Part shown: in pieces, positions 43,771-52,070 of the stretch
Layout: every line of letters begins with the position of its first letter
Numbering within the stretch: the first letter of the stretch is position 1
Assembly (NCBI GenBank): GCA_944474755.1
Contig: OX104122.1
Coordinates: forward strand, 8,643,223-8,707,222
DNA length: 64,000 bases
Direction: 5' to 3'
DNA from: Limnoperna fortunei
Taxonomy: Eukaryota > Mollusca > Bivalvia > Mytilida > Modiolidae
Translations under genes and position numbers: made by a program
Notes under the pieces: model-generated
The model's database searches: none
What the model was told of the DNA's origin: nothing
Seen by the model: only the letters and a program-made list of their open reading frames with translations

Positions 43771-44440
43771 AGACTCAGGTCATGGGGAGATCACCTATAT
43801 ATGTAAGTAGGCCTCAGGTCAAAGGGAGAATACCTATAGCTGTAAGTAAGCTTCAGGTTAAGGGGAGATCACCTATAGCTGTAAGTAAGCCACAGGTCAA
43901 GGAGAGATCACCTGTAGCAGTAAGAAAGATCCAGGTCAAGGGGACATCACCTATAGCTGTAAGTAATAAACCTCAGGTCAAGGGGAGATCCCCTATAGCT
44001 GTAAGTAAACATCAGGTCAAGGGGAGATCCACTATAGCTGTAAGTAAGCCTCATGTAATGGGGGATCACCTATAGCTTTAAGTAATCCTCAGGTCAAGGG
44101 GAAATCACCTAGACTAAGGTCATGGGGAGATCACCTATATATGTAAGTAGGCCTCAGGTCAAAGGGAGAATACCTATAGCTGTAAGTAAGCTTCAGGTTA
44201 AGGGGAGATCACCTATAGCTGTAAGTAAGCCACAGGTCAAGGAGAGATCACCTGTAGCAGTAAGAAAGATCCAGGTCAAGGGGACATCACCTATAGCTGT
44301 AAGTAATAAACCTCAGGTCAAGGGGAGATCCCCTATAGCTGTAAGTAAACCTCAGGTCAAGGGGAGATCCACTATAGCTGTAAGTAAGCCTCATGTCATT
44401 GAGAGATCACCTATAGCTGTAAGTAAGCCTCAGGTAAAAG
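43771..44440 (+). repeat. 340-bp tandem duplication in the 39-bp array
   Basis: The segment beginning GGTCATGGGGAGATCACC near 43,778 is repeated 340 bp downstream (43,782 and 44,122 are equivalent) with very few differences, including the shared odd unit AGTAATAAACCTCAGG. It marks a recent local duplication. Confidence 0.82.
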
Positions 44441-45166
44441 GGAGATCACCTAGAGTTGTAAGTAAGCCTCTGGTCATTGCGAGATCCCCTATACATGTAG
44501 CTGTAAGTTAGCCTCAGGTCAAGGGGAGATCACCTATAGCTGGAAGTTAGCCTCAGGTTATTGAGAGATCACGTATAGTTGTAAGTAAGCCTCCGGTCAA
44601 GGGGTGATCACCTATAGCTGTAAGTAAGCCTCATATCAATGGTAGATCATCTATAGCTGTAAGTAAGCCTCAGGTTAAGGGGAGATCACCTTTTATATAG
44701 CTGTAAGTAAGCCTCAGGTCAAGGGGTGATCACCTATAGCTGTAAGTAAGCCTCAGGTCAAGGGGTGATCACCTATAGCTGTAAGTAAGCCTCATGTCAA
44801 GTGGTGATCACCTATAGCTGTAAGTAAGCCTCATGTCAAGGGGTGATCACCTATAGCTGTAAGTAAGTGTCAGGTCAAGGGGAGATCACCTTTAGCTGTA
44901 AGAAAGCCTCAGGTCAAGGGGGATCACCTATAGCTGCAAGTAAGCCTCAGGTCAAGCGGAGACCACCTTTATCTGTAAGTAAGCCTCAGGTCAAGGGGAG
45001 ATCACCTATAGCTGTAAGTATGCCTCGGGTAAAGAGGAGACCAATTAAACTTCAAATATACATTTGTGCACTTCTCAAAGGTGTCAGTGTTGTTGATTAT
45101 TTAGGTGGCTAACTCAGCATCACGGCATGGATTACTGTGATATCTGTTAGTTGCCATATTAACAAG

Positions 45167-45173
45167 TATAAAA
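45167..45173 (+). promoter_or_regulatory. Candidate TATA box
   Basis: TATAAAA lies about 120 bp after the last 39-bp repeat and 48 bp upstream of the ATG at 45,215. A GTCATCAC initiator-like site puts a possible start of transcription near 45,197, 30 bp from the TATA box. The spacing fits an animal TATA promoter. Promoter function is inferred from sequence only. Confidence 0.5.
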
Positions 45174-45214
45174 ACCTGCAGCTCTGTGGTCCTGTCATCA
45201 CTTCCGTGTAGTTG

Positions 45215-45586
45215 ATGCAAGGCTACGCCAGAAAGCTATTGAAGACGTTTACCACTGGTCACATTCATCCTCATAAAGGTCTGTCCAGACTGCAGAAAGG
45301 GAAGGTTCTCCGTGCTGATGGTATATTCATGAAGGTTCATTTGAAAAAACCTGCTACATCTATATCTTGTGATGAAGATGCCAACACCTCAAGCATTCAC
45401 ATGGACTCGAGACTGGACGTTAGCGAACACAGTCAAGATGAACATGGAATGATAGAGATTATGGCAGACTCCAAGGAATTCCATCTCACACTCCGTTCCC
45501 CAGATTGTAAATCCAGCAGCCTAAGAATAGAACAAAAAGAGAATAGTGTACTTGGAGCTATTTTTGTTTTATTAAATATTGTTTAA
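45215..45586 (+). CDS. Candidate small intronless gene, unknown 123-residue protein
   Basis: I do not recognise this protein. The ATG at 45,215 opens 123 codons ending in TAA at 45,584-45,586, the best gene-like ORF in the window. It has a TATA box 48 bp upstream and AATAAA 180 bp downstream, giving a predicted unspliced transcript of about 590 nt. Residues 1-45 are basic and end in LRADGIFMKVHLKKP; residues 50-90 are acidic, with CDEDANTSS and SQDEHGM; the tail is hydrophobic (GAIFVLLNIV). There is no signal peptide, zinc-finger pattern or clear domain. The region around GLSRLQKGKVLRA is faintly like the amino-terminal block of immediate-early-response (IER) proteins, which are also short, single-exon and TATA-driven, but the match needs a gap and is weak. 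The start context is poor (T at -3). It could instead be a first exon or a processed copy. It sits directly beside the satellite block, so silencing or decay is possible. Confidence 0.45.
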   Translation: MQGYARKLLKTFTTGHIHPHKGLSRLQKGKVLRADGIFMKVHLKKPATSISCDEDANTSSIHMDSRLDVSEHSQDEHGMIEIMADSKEFHLTLRSPDCKSSSLRIEQKENSVLGAIFVLLNIV

Positions 45587-45766
45587 TGTCACTTTCAGCA
45601 TTTTTTCAGCTATATCAGCTATACCTTGTCAATTAAGTGTCGAGTGCACCCTGCCTGCAGTGTAGCGTACATACAGGCATGAAATTGTTGACAGTGAATG
45701 TATGATTTACATGCTAAATACAGACAGATAGAGATATCCCTTTCATGCACAGATCCTGAAATGGAA

Positions 45767-45772
45767 AATAAA
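45767..45772 (+). terminator. Candidate polyadenylation signal AATAAA
   Basis: AATAAA lies 180 bp past the stop codon at 45,586, followed by TTTGTTGG within 30 bp as a possible GT-rich downstream element. It fits the 3' end of the small gene at 45,215. A single hexamer in AT-rich DNA is weak evidence alone. Confidence 0.4.
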
Positions 45773-45786
45773 AATTAGAAAAAAGG

Positions 45787-46296
45787 GGAGTTTGTTGGAC
45801 CTACTACATGAAATGTCTACAGTTATGTTTCCTTAGCCAGCCATTTAAACTTTACAATGAAAGATAGCTGGTCCTAATCCTGGAGTACCAAATAATGCCC
45901 TAGCCACTGTGTTACAAAAGTCACCAATTGGGTATAGCAAGACACTAGAGATATTAGCCCGGATGAACTGCCACCCAGCATGCCGGTATGAACATAACTT
46001 CAGAGTTTTTAGCCTGATTGAATTTATTTTTAGAAACCCGATTACAAAACCTCCTGAATTGGGAATTTTCACTTTCATAATTGGGAAAAAATATGGGTTT
46101 TTGCAGTTGGGAATGGGGCCGAATATCGGCCCCAAAATAAAGGCAGGAAAATCCTTGAGCAAGAAGCCAGACATTTTCCCTGGCCATAGCGACAGTAACA
46201 GAAATACATTGTAGCTGCAGTTGACCGGGATCAGCTTTGTTGGAAGTGAGCTTGGTTGAGAGTCAAGGACAAGGGCTTTGAAGTCAAATTGAAAGT
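45787..46296. other. Repeat-like intergenic stretch with GGGGCCGA hairpin
   Basis: No gene is visible. Overlapping frames of about 100 codons exist on both strands (45,909-46,214 plus, 45,845-46,174 minus), which argues against either being real. At 46,115-46,133, GGGGCCGA and TCGGCCCC form a perfect 8-bp stem with a 3-nt loop. The text around TTGGGAATTTTCACTTTC resembles interspersed repeats I associate with bivalve genomes; that is recollection, not a search. Confidence 0.4.
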
Positions 46297-47157
46297 GTCC
46301 AGCTCATACATGTGATATTTCTCTCAGCCCAATGTGTGAGACTGGACTAAATTTTGTGTGAGATTTGATGATTTTGTGTGAGATTTTTAGTCAACCCTGA
46401 TTTTGCGTTATTATTAGCGTTTTCATTCTTGATTTTGTTTGTTGTTTTGTTGTTTCATCTTATTGTTTAACCATGTTTATGATTATTCTTTGTTGTGCTT
46501 GGTGGAGCCTGTATTGGATATGTTTGTCCTCTCTTGGACTGTACCTGACACGCATAAAATGAATAAAAGTTGAAGTATTTCTGCAAGTTTTAGCTCTTTG
46601 AAAGCTGTAAATCTAGAAATTTGTAATATTTGTTATATAAAAATTATAGCCAGCATTATGTACATTAATGTTCCCATTTAGCTGACCATATAAATCTATC
46701 ATGAGTTAAAAGTAGAAATTGTTGTAAAAAGATAAACTTTAAAAAAAATTTTTTTTTCTTTGAAATAATTCTTAATTCATTAATTTAAAAATATTATTTT
46801 TGTCTTTGAACTAATTCTTAATTAATTAACTTGTATTTACCGCTAAAAACATTGTCACTTTATTTTTAATTAATTTTGACCATATTCCTTAATTTAGTAA
46901 CACCCAAAATAATCAATAGTGTAATTTCGATAATCTCGGGATTTATCTACCGCTCAATGAAAAAATATATTGTAAACAAAGATGGCGGCTTACGAAATAG
47001 CAAGATGCTTCTTGCAAAAATAATATCAATTTTCTTTTACTTTACATTATTTGTTTTGCGTGAGATCATTGTCTCACGCCGTGAGAGGGTGGGGACCTTC
47101 AGAATTGCGTGAGTTTTTGTCTCACACCGTGAGATATCACATGTATGCCAGCTGGAC
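46297..47157. mobile_element. Possible inverted-repeat-bounded element rich in GTGAGAC
   Basis: The left edge (46,297-46,318, GTCCAGCTCATACATGTGAT followed by AT) is matched in reverse at 47,134-47,157, with about 22 of 24 positions alike. Inside each arm lie several GTGAGA or GTGTGAGAC motifs; near the right arm GCGTGAGA and TCTCACGC form a perfect 8-bp hairpin (about 47,058-47,079). The interior is AT-rich and non-coding. No clear target-site duplication is seen, so a mobile origin is only likely. Confidence 0.4.
46490..46570 (+). other. 3'-end-like tail with AATAAA
   Basis: A stretch with GGTGGAGCCTGTATTGG, then CTCTTGGACTGTACCTGACA, ends in GAATAAAAG (AATAAA at 46,562-46,567). It has the look of a 3' UTR or retroelement tail. 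No coding sequence precedes it within reach. I could not assign it to a family. Confidence 0.3.
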
Positions 47158-47619
47158 ATGAAGATTACTGCAAACCTGTATCAAGCTGGACCATTTTCGA
47201 GTAAACCATGGGGACGGAAAGTTTAAAGATTTGCTGACCATGTACACCTTTTAATGATTCGTTGAACAGAAAAGAATAAACATTATCAATTTCAAACACT
47301 TGCGTCAATTTGTTTCTATTGTTCAGAACTTTATATCAGTTGTTTATATTGATATATTGATGCTGTTTCGATGTTTATTTATATAAATTTTAGTCTGTTA
47401 GTATTGCGTTTTCATTGCCATAAGTTAAGCAACCTACAATTTTTATTTTATAATTTTATAAATCTGAATCAATTATTGTGTTATTTTTGTACTAAAGCCA
47501 TTATTATTATCTTAAATAAATCCCTGGAAAAAATAGGGTGTTGCTTAACTTGTGGCGAGGTGTAAAGGAAAATTACTTTGTTGCTTCTTAAAATTACTAC
47601 TGTAACAATTTTTACTCAC
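47158..47619. other. AT-rich intergenic sequence
   Basis: Very AT-rich sequence with TTATATT and AATTATTG stretches. No gene, repeat array or RNA is recognised. Confidence 0.5.
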
Positions 47620-47702
47620 TCTTCTTGTGCTCGATTTCAAATGATCTTCGACTAGAGATGTTAAATGAAGATGTTCCAACAAATGGTGGGTCAACCGTGG
47701 TC
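47620..47702 (-). CDS. Candidate 83-bp internal exon, unknown gene
   Basis: On the minus strand an acceptor (TGTATATTTCAG at 47,703-47,714) is followed by an 83-bp open segment and a strong donor, AAGAAGA then GTGAGT (donor bases at 47,614-47,619). With one leading base, 27 codons read through, starting TTVDPPFVGTSSF and ending FEIEHKK. The residue mix, the matched splice sites and an exon-like size make it look more coding than its surroundings. No partner exon was found nearby, so it may be a lone exon of a large-intron gene, a duplicated or dead exon, or chance. I do not recognise the family. Confidence 0.3.
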
Positions 47703-48014
47703 CTGAAATATACAACAGAACATAATATACAATACTAAACATTGATTTCACCATGTTCACTGTTAACTACGAGCTTTGTCTTATCTTTGAAGTCTTATCA
47801 GCATTTTTTCTCTTTTTCTCATACATGTTACCATTGGAATGTATACTCGCACATCTTGTAGCTCTTGCTGTGCTGAATCTAAGTGGGAACTGACTACTGT
47901 CTTGGGTAGGCTGGAGTATTGATAAACCTGTGCAATGTCAAGTGTCGAACATGTAACAGGGCGAACAGACCAGATACCTGTTCCCGGTATCTATTTTTAA
48001 TCATAATGGTAACC

Positions 48015-48145
48015 GCCCTCCAGCACAGAGAACATTAGTGTTTCCCATATATAACCTCTGTCACACATCATTCCCCATTTAATTTTAATACTGCATGACT
48101 ACATTTGTCATCTGCTTGTAACGTTTGTAAACAAAGAATGATGTT
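48015..48145 (+). repeat. Interspersed repeat, copy 1 of 2
   Basis: About 125 bp, from GCACAGAGAACATTAG through TATATAACCTCTG to TTGTAACGTTTGTAAACAAA, recurs at 50,300-50,406 and continues at 50,855-50,885. This copy is uninterrupted and serves as the empty-site control for the insertion at 50,407-50,854. Confidence 0.75.
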
Positions 48146-48599
48146 GGTAAACTCTGACCTGTGTCACAAAATCTGCAGTTTTGCTTATGAAGAGCTCTCT
48201 GAAGTCCCATGCCAAAAAAGTGTTGGACTGCAGAGACTGAGAGTATTCTCGGACTATTATTGCACATGAATCACCTTCCCATGCCGGTTCGCTGGCACAA
48301 TATTGCTGTTGGAATGGCAGACTATTTGTCAGTGTTTGACCAAATGCTCAGCAAAAAAATTAATCGAGATGTAGTCCGAATATTGATTGTTTTGCGCCTG
48401 ACCATCAGTTGATCTTTTTGTCGTCTGAATTGACCCATTTCCAGTTTAACATAATTTATGTCCCCTTTGACTTTATGTTGAAAAAACTGCGGCTGTCATC
48501 ACTAAATGACTATGATATTTGAAGTAAAGTTTTGAATTATTTTTATTGTTTGTCTAAGCCAATTAAATGTTCATCTAATCATGCTAATCACAGGAATTT

Positions 48600-48958
48600 A
48601 ACACCTTCTTTACTTCAGGGAAACAACCATTAACGACAGTGGCGCAGTACTAGTAAATCCAAACGCGAAATCAGAACAAGAGAAAAAATATCCGGAAATT
48701 GCCACGAGGAAGAGCACATGGCTTATGTCATATTGGGTAAGAACACTTTATCATGCTTATCAACAGATGTGCTAGAAATGTAAACTATTTGATTAAAACT
48801 CAATTTTACAAAAAATAATTAAAAATTAGGATTTCAATATTATTTCCTTTACATACAAAGCAAAGTTTTAATTTTTACCGTTGTACTCAATCAATTAAAG
48901 AAAATTTAATTACTGCCCAAGTCGTTAATGGCGGAATCCCTGAAGTAAAGAAAGTGTT
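48600..48958. mobile_element. Short element with 47-bp terminal inverted repeats
   Basis: The left arm (48,600-48,646) contains TTCTTTACTTCAGGGA, CCATTAACGAC and GCAGTA; the right arm (48,912-48,958) is its reverse complement with scattered mismatches. Total length is 359 bp, typical of a MITE or fold-back element. A target-site duplication is not evident, so the exact ends are uncertain. Confidence 0.55.
48619..48736 (+). CDS. Exon-like open segment inside the 48,600-48,958 element
   Basis: TTCTTTACTTCAG at 48,606-48,618 is a good acceptor, and TATTGG followed by GTAAGA (from 48,737) is a good donor. Between them 118 bp (one leading base plus 39 codons) are open, starting ETTINDSGAVLVNP and ending RKSTWLMSYW. 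The composition is protein-like. However, its acceptor lies inside a terminal inverted repeat, so it may be an exon captured by a mobile element, an exon-donating element, or chance. No family was recognised. Confidence 0.22.
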
Positions 48959-50278
48959 TCAGTCAAAGAAATAGTTTCGCAGTTGCAAAAATATGGATCT
49001 ATTACACATGTTACAGGAATCAATGTCATTTACTTAAAGAATAAATGTCCATGAGTACGTAGAACACTTACAATCATGTTGTCAGTTCAAATTCTCAAAG
49101 CGAACTCAACAACAAAGGTAGGGGGTAGGAATTGTTTACTTCTGCATTAGACTCCTTCGCTCACTTCGTTCGCGACAATACTATTTTTTCGTTGTCTGGC
49201 CATATTTCGACCCAAATGATATGAGGTCAAATTTCTGTGATCTAATTAACATCATGGCAGAATGTTACCCGGGCGGGCGGGGCATGGCATAGGCAACAAG
49301 TTTGAATCTTAGAACACGGATGACACTTGCAAATTTGTTTAATTGTAAGCTATAAAACAGGTGGGGTTTTTCCTTTGATTAGCATCAGGTAAATGGTGTA
49401 ATAAAGATCGGTTAATATATTAACCATCATGTTTACACAGCAGGGAGTTGAAATAACATCCTCACTCAGATATTGACACCTGTCATTCTTCTTCTTCTTC
49501 TTTTGGTATCCAGTTATCCATCACTAATGATGATTACTAACTGATTCACCTGAACTGAAGTGTGAAAATTTATCAAAGGCAATTGTCCATTTCAAAAATT
49601 TCAACAGGACAAATTGCGGCAATAGCCACAGTTTTTAGCACCGGAAGTGGACAATAAGTGGCGTTTATTTAATTGGAAACTTACATGTAATCAAAAGTCG
49701 CCGTGAATCAGTTTTAATTTTACTAAACACCTGTATTTCATGATTACTCCCCTTTAAATCTAAATATCATATTTTGATTGGTTCTCTTTATAAACCGGTG
49801 GAATAGAAAATTAGGTCCGGCATCAGCTTTTGTGAAAAAGCATCCTCACAAGTCAGGGTTTCCGTGTCCACATGAGAAAAGGCTAAACTTGTTCTTCTAT
49901 AATCTGGGCTCATGACTTGACTATAAAAAAACCGCAAGAGGACTTCCGATTGGAATATACGGTCAGGTCACCGTACAAAGTGTGTTATTCAAATGTAGTA
50001 CAATTCTTACATTAAATGTATTTATTAATATGAATTTCGCGCAGCCTAAATGCGAGCATCGCACATTGTTCATGTCGATACTTCAGAGCCCCCTAACAGT
50101 GTCTAGATATTCCAGTGACGACGTGACGTCTCTTGGTGACGTCACAAAACTCAACAGCGTTTCAGATTGAAAAAAAAATTGTCTGGCATTTTTGTAGAAA
50201 TTTAAAAAATAAAATTTAGTTTTATAGATGTCAAAATTATTTTTGTCTACTTTTATATTATAAATTTTTTCGTTCGTC
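48959..50278. other. AT-rich intergenic sequence with minor landmarks
   Basis: No gene is seen. There is a short TTC microsatellite (about 49,486-49,502), a GC-rich patch CCCGGGCGGGCGGGGC near 49,269, and TCGCTCACTTCGTTCGCGAC near 49,158. A TGACGTCA octamer is listed separately. Confidence 0.5.
50137..50144. promoter_or_regulatory. TGACGTCA octamer (CRE-like)
   Basis: A perfect palindromic cAMP-response-element octamer, with a second TGACGTC 13 bp upstream (50,124-50,130). Two more exact octamers lie at 50,677-50,684 and 51,152-51,159. No promoter is visible next to it, so function is unproven. Confidence 0.35.
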
Positions 50279-50406
50279 TATAGCTTAGACAATGACACTC
50301 TCCGGCACAGAGAACATAACTGTTTCCCAGATATAACCTCTGCCACACGTCATTCTCAATTTACTGCGGGACTACATTTGTCGTCTGCTTGTAACGTTTG
50401 TAAACA

Positions 50407-50854
50407 TAACCTGGTCTCCTGGTGCAATATTTTTCATTGACGCAAGCTTCACTTCAAATATAACACCGGGTCAGGACCTCTGATATAAGCGTTTTCATTG
50501 GTTAATATTATGACGCCATTTAATATTACATGCACATGCCAATCATTTTTTAAACATGGGAATACCTTTTCTTTATAAAATTTAAATATAAATTACATTT
50601 TAACTGTACGTTTGAATTCTGAAATCCTAATGTAAACTCAGCTGAGAAATGTAAACATTGAACGTCATAAAGAGAATGACGTCATAATACGTTCGGTCTA
50701 CTTGAACTTATCTATAATACTATATGGTAAATCTAGAGAATACCCGAACGTCAAATTTCAACGCTCTCACCGTTGAAATCCAATGCTCCTGACCTGACGT
50801 TATATCCGAAGGCCGCTTAGGCTAATGAGGATATCATCGTCAGGGTACCAGAAT
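50407..50854 (+). mobile_element. Element A, 448-bp non-autonomous insertion
   Basis: A interrupts an interspersed repeat whose intact copy lies at 48,015-48,145. TTTGTAAACA is present on both sides (50,397-50,406 and 50,855-50,864), a 10-bp target-site duplication. The ends, TAACCTGGTCTCC and the reverse of TATTCTGGTACCC, are imperfect inverted repeats. The 10-bp duplication fits Mutator-like elements, but the family is not proven. There is no coding capacity. It carries an internal palindrome at 50,755-50,779 (ATTTCAACG stem, 7-nt loop). Confidence 0.7.
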
Positions 50855-51033
50855 ATTTGTAAACAAAGAATGATGTTTGTAAAATAATACACGAGATCTT
50901 TTTTATTTTGATATAGTCTATTTATAAACTTTTGACACAGTTTTACATTGCAATTACTGCGTTTCGTACGCGAAGCATATCTGCCATCAATCTCCGAAAC
51001 AGAGGCTACATATCTTCCTACGCCTTGGACGTT

Positions 51034-51526
51034 CCATTATCCCGAACCGATCCGGACGGTACGTACCGGATAATGGAAAGCAAGCCAGGTCACCAGCAAT
51101 GAATCCGGTCAAAATTTTGACCGGTTTGCATCATTCGGAATGCCTCAAAATTGACGTCAGTATTAACTGTAACTGACGTAATTCCGATACAAATCATTAT
51201 GACGTAACGTCCGGCGTTCGGTTATCAAATTCAAATAAAAATACAGTTTATCAAAAGAATGCTTTTATAGATTTATGTCTCGTTTGTGGAAATAACTCTA
51301 CGGAAATGGTCAGTTTAGCTCGAAAGCCGGAAAACAAGAAGCAGGTAGCTATACTTTATTTTTAAATTGTATTATGACAGTAATTTCCTACGGAACAAAC
51401 GCGCGAAAAGTTATATAAAACAAGGCGTTTTACACAACCAATCAAATTGGTTAGTAAACTGGTGGTGACCTGGGGTTATATTTGAAAGTGAAGCTTGGGT
51501 AAATGAAAAATATTGCACCAGGGGAC
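51034..51526 (-). mobile_element. Element C, diverged relative of A and B
   Basis: Read on the minus strand, it begins TAACCTGGTCCCCTGG at 51,526, just like A and B, then diverges. It contains GCTGGTGACCTGG where A has GCTCCTGACCTGA, and a perfect 20-bp palindrome CCGGTCAAAATTTTGACCGG at 51,105-51,124 in the position of the A and B palindrome. The far edge has CCATTATCC and GGATAATGG as a 9-bp inverted repeat (51,034-51,076). It joins B directly. Confidence 0.55.
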
Positions 51527-52070
51527 CAGGTTACCCTGACGATGATATCTTCATGAGCTTAAGCGGCCTTCGGATATAACGTCAGGTAAGGAGCATTGGC
51601 AATCGGATCACCTCGGTTATTTCCGCCTATGGTCGGAAAGTAACTTTCCCGACCCATGACGGAAATGGCCGAGAGATGTTCCGATTGGAGCATTGGATTT
51701 CAACGGTGACAGCGTTGAAATTTGACGTTCGGGTATTCTCTAGACTGACCATTTAGTATTACAGATAAGTTCAAGTAGAACGAACGTATTGTGACATCGA
51801 TCATTCTCTTTCTGACGTTCAATGTTTACATTTCATAGCTGAGTTTACATTATGATTTCATAATTTAAACGTAAAGGTAAAATATAATTTTATTTAAATT
51901 TTATAAAGACAAAGTATTTCCAGATTTAAAAAAAGATTGACATGTGCATGTGATATTAAATGGCGTCATATTATCAACCAATGAAAATGCTTATATCGGA
52001 GGTCCTGACCTGGTGTTATATTTGAAGTGAAGCTTGCGTCAATGAAAAATATTGCACCAGGAGACCAGGT
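51527..52070 (-). mobile_element. Element B, second copy of the A family, inverted
   Basis: B is the reverse complement of element A over almost its full length: CCTGACGATGATATC at the left end, GGCCTTCGGATATAACGTCA, the ATTTCAACG palindrome (51,697-51,721), and GGAGACCAGGT at the right end. It differs from A by an 88-bp insertion (51,600-51,687) and point changes. A and B form inverted copies about 0.7 kb apart. Confidence 0.72.
51600..51687. mobile_element. 88-bp hairpin insertion inside element B
   Basis: Element A lacks this segment. In B it is flanked by GAGCATTGG on both sides (51,591-51,599 and 51,688-51,696), a 9-bp target duplication. The ends are CAATCGGA and TCCGATTG, and the whole insert folds on itself (TATTTCCG pairing with CGGAAATG, CGGAAAGT with ACTTTCCCG). 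It is a very small MITE or fold-back unit. Confidence 0.72.

Larger units (their letters stand above)
40056..45045 (+). repeat. 39-bp tandem array with GTAAGTAAG core
   Basis: Roughly 125 copies of a 39-bp unit containing CTGTAAGTAAGCCTCAGGTC followed by AAGGGGAGATCACCTATAG. Variants include AAGCATCAGG, AAGCCACAGG, AAAGACTCAGGTCATAGGG, AATACCTTTAGTTTTAAG and one-base-shortened units. Because 39 is divisible by three, the 13-residue repeat SKPQVKGRSPIAV is open over stretches of up to 129 codons; frames are broken by indels and none has gene-like context. Higher-order blocks recur: the unit pair beginning near ATGCCTCCGGTGAAGG lies at 40,826, 41,414, 42,473 and 43,256. Confidence 0.96.

Noticed and set aside
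1..45045. CRISPR-like regular repeats
   Set aside because: Units are directly adjacent with no unique spacers, and the window is animal-like. These are minisatellites.
40354..45112. Open frames repeating SKPQVKGRSPIAV
   Set aside because: Product of the 39-bp period. Indels of one base between blocks destroy the frame, so no selection on the protein is evident.
45845..46214. Overlapping 101- to 109-codon frames on opposite strands
   Set aside because: Mutually exclusive frames of low complexity in repeat-like DNA; no promoter, splice or domain evidence.
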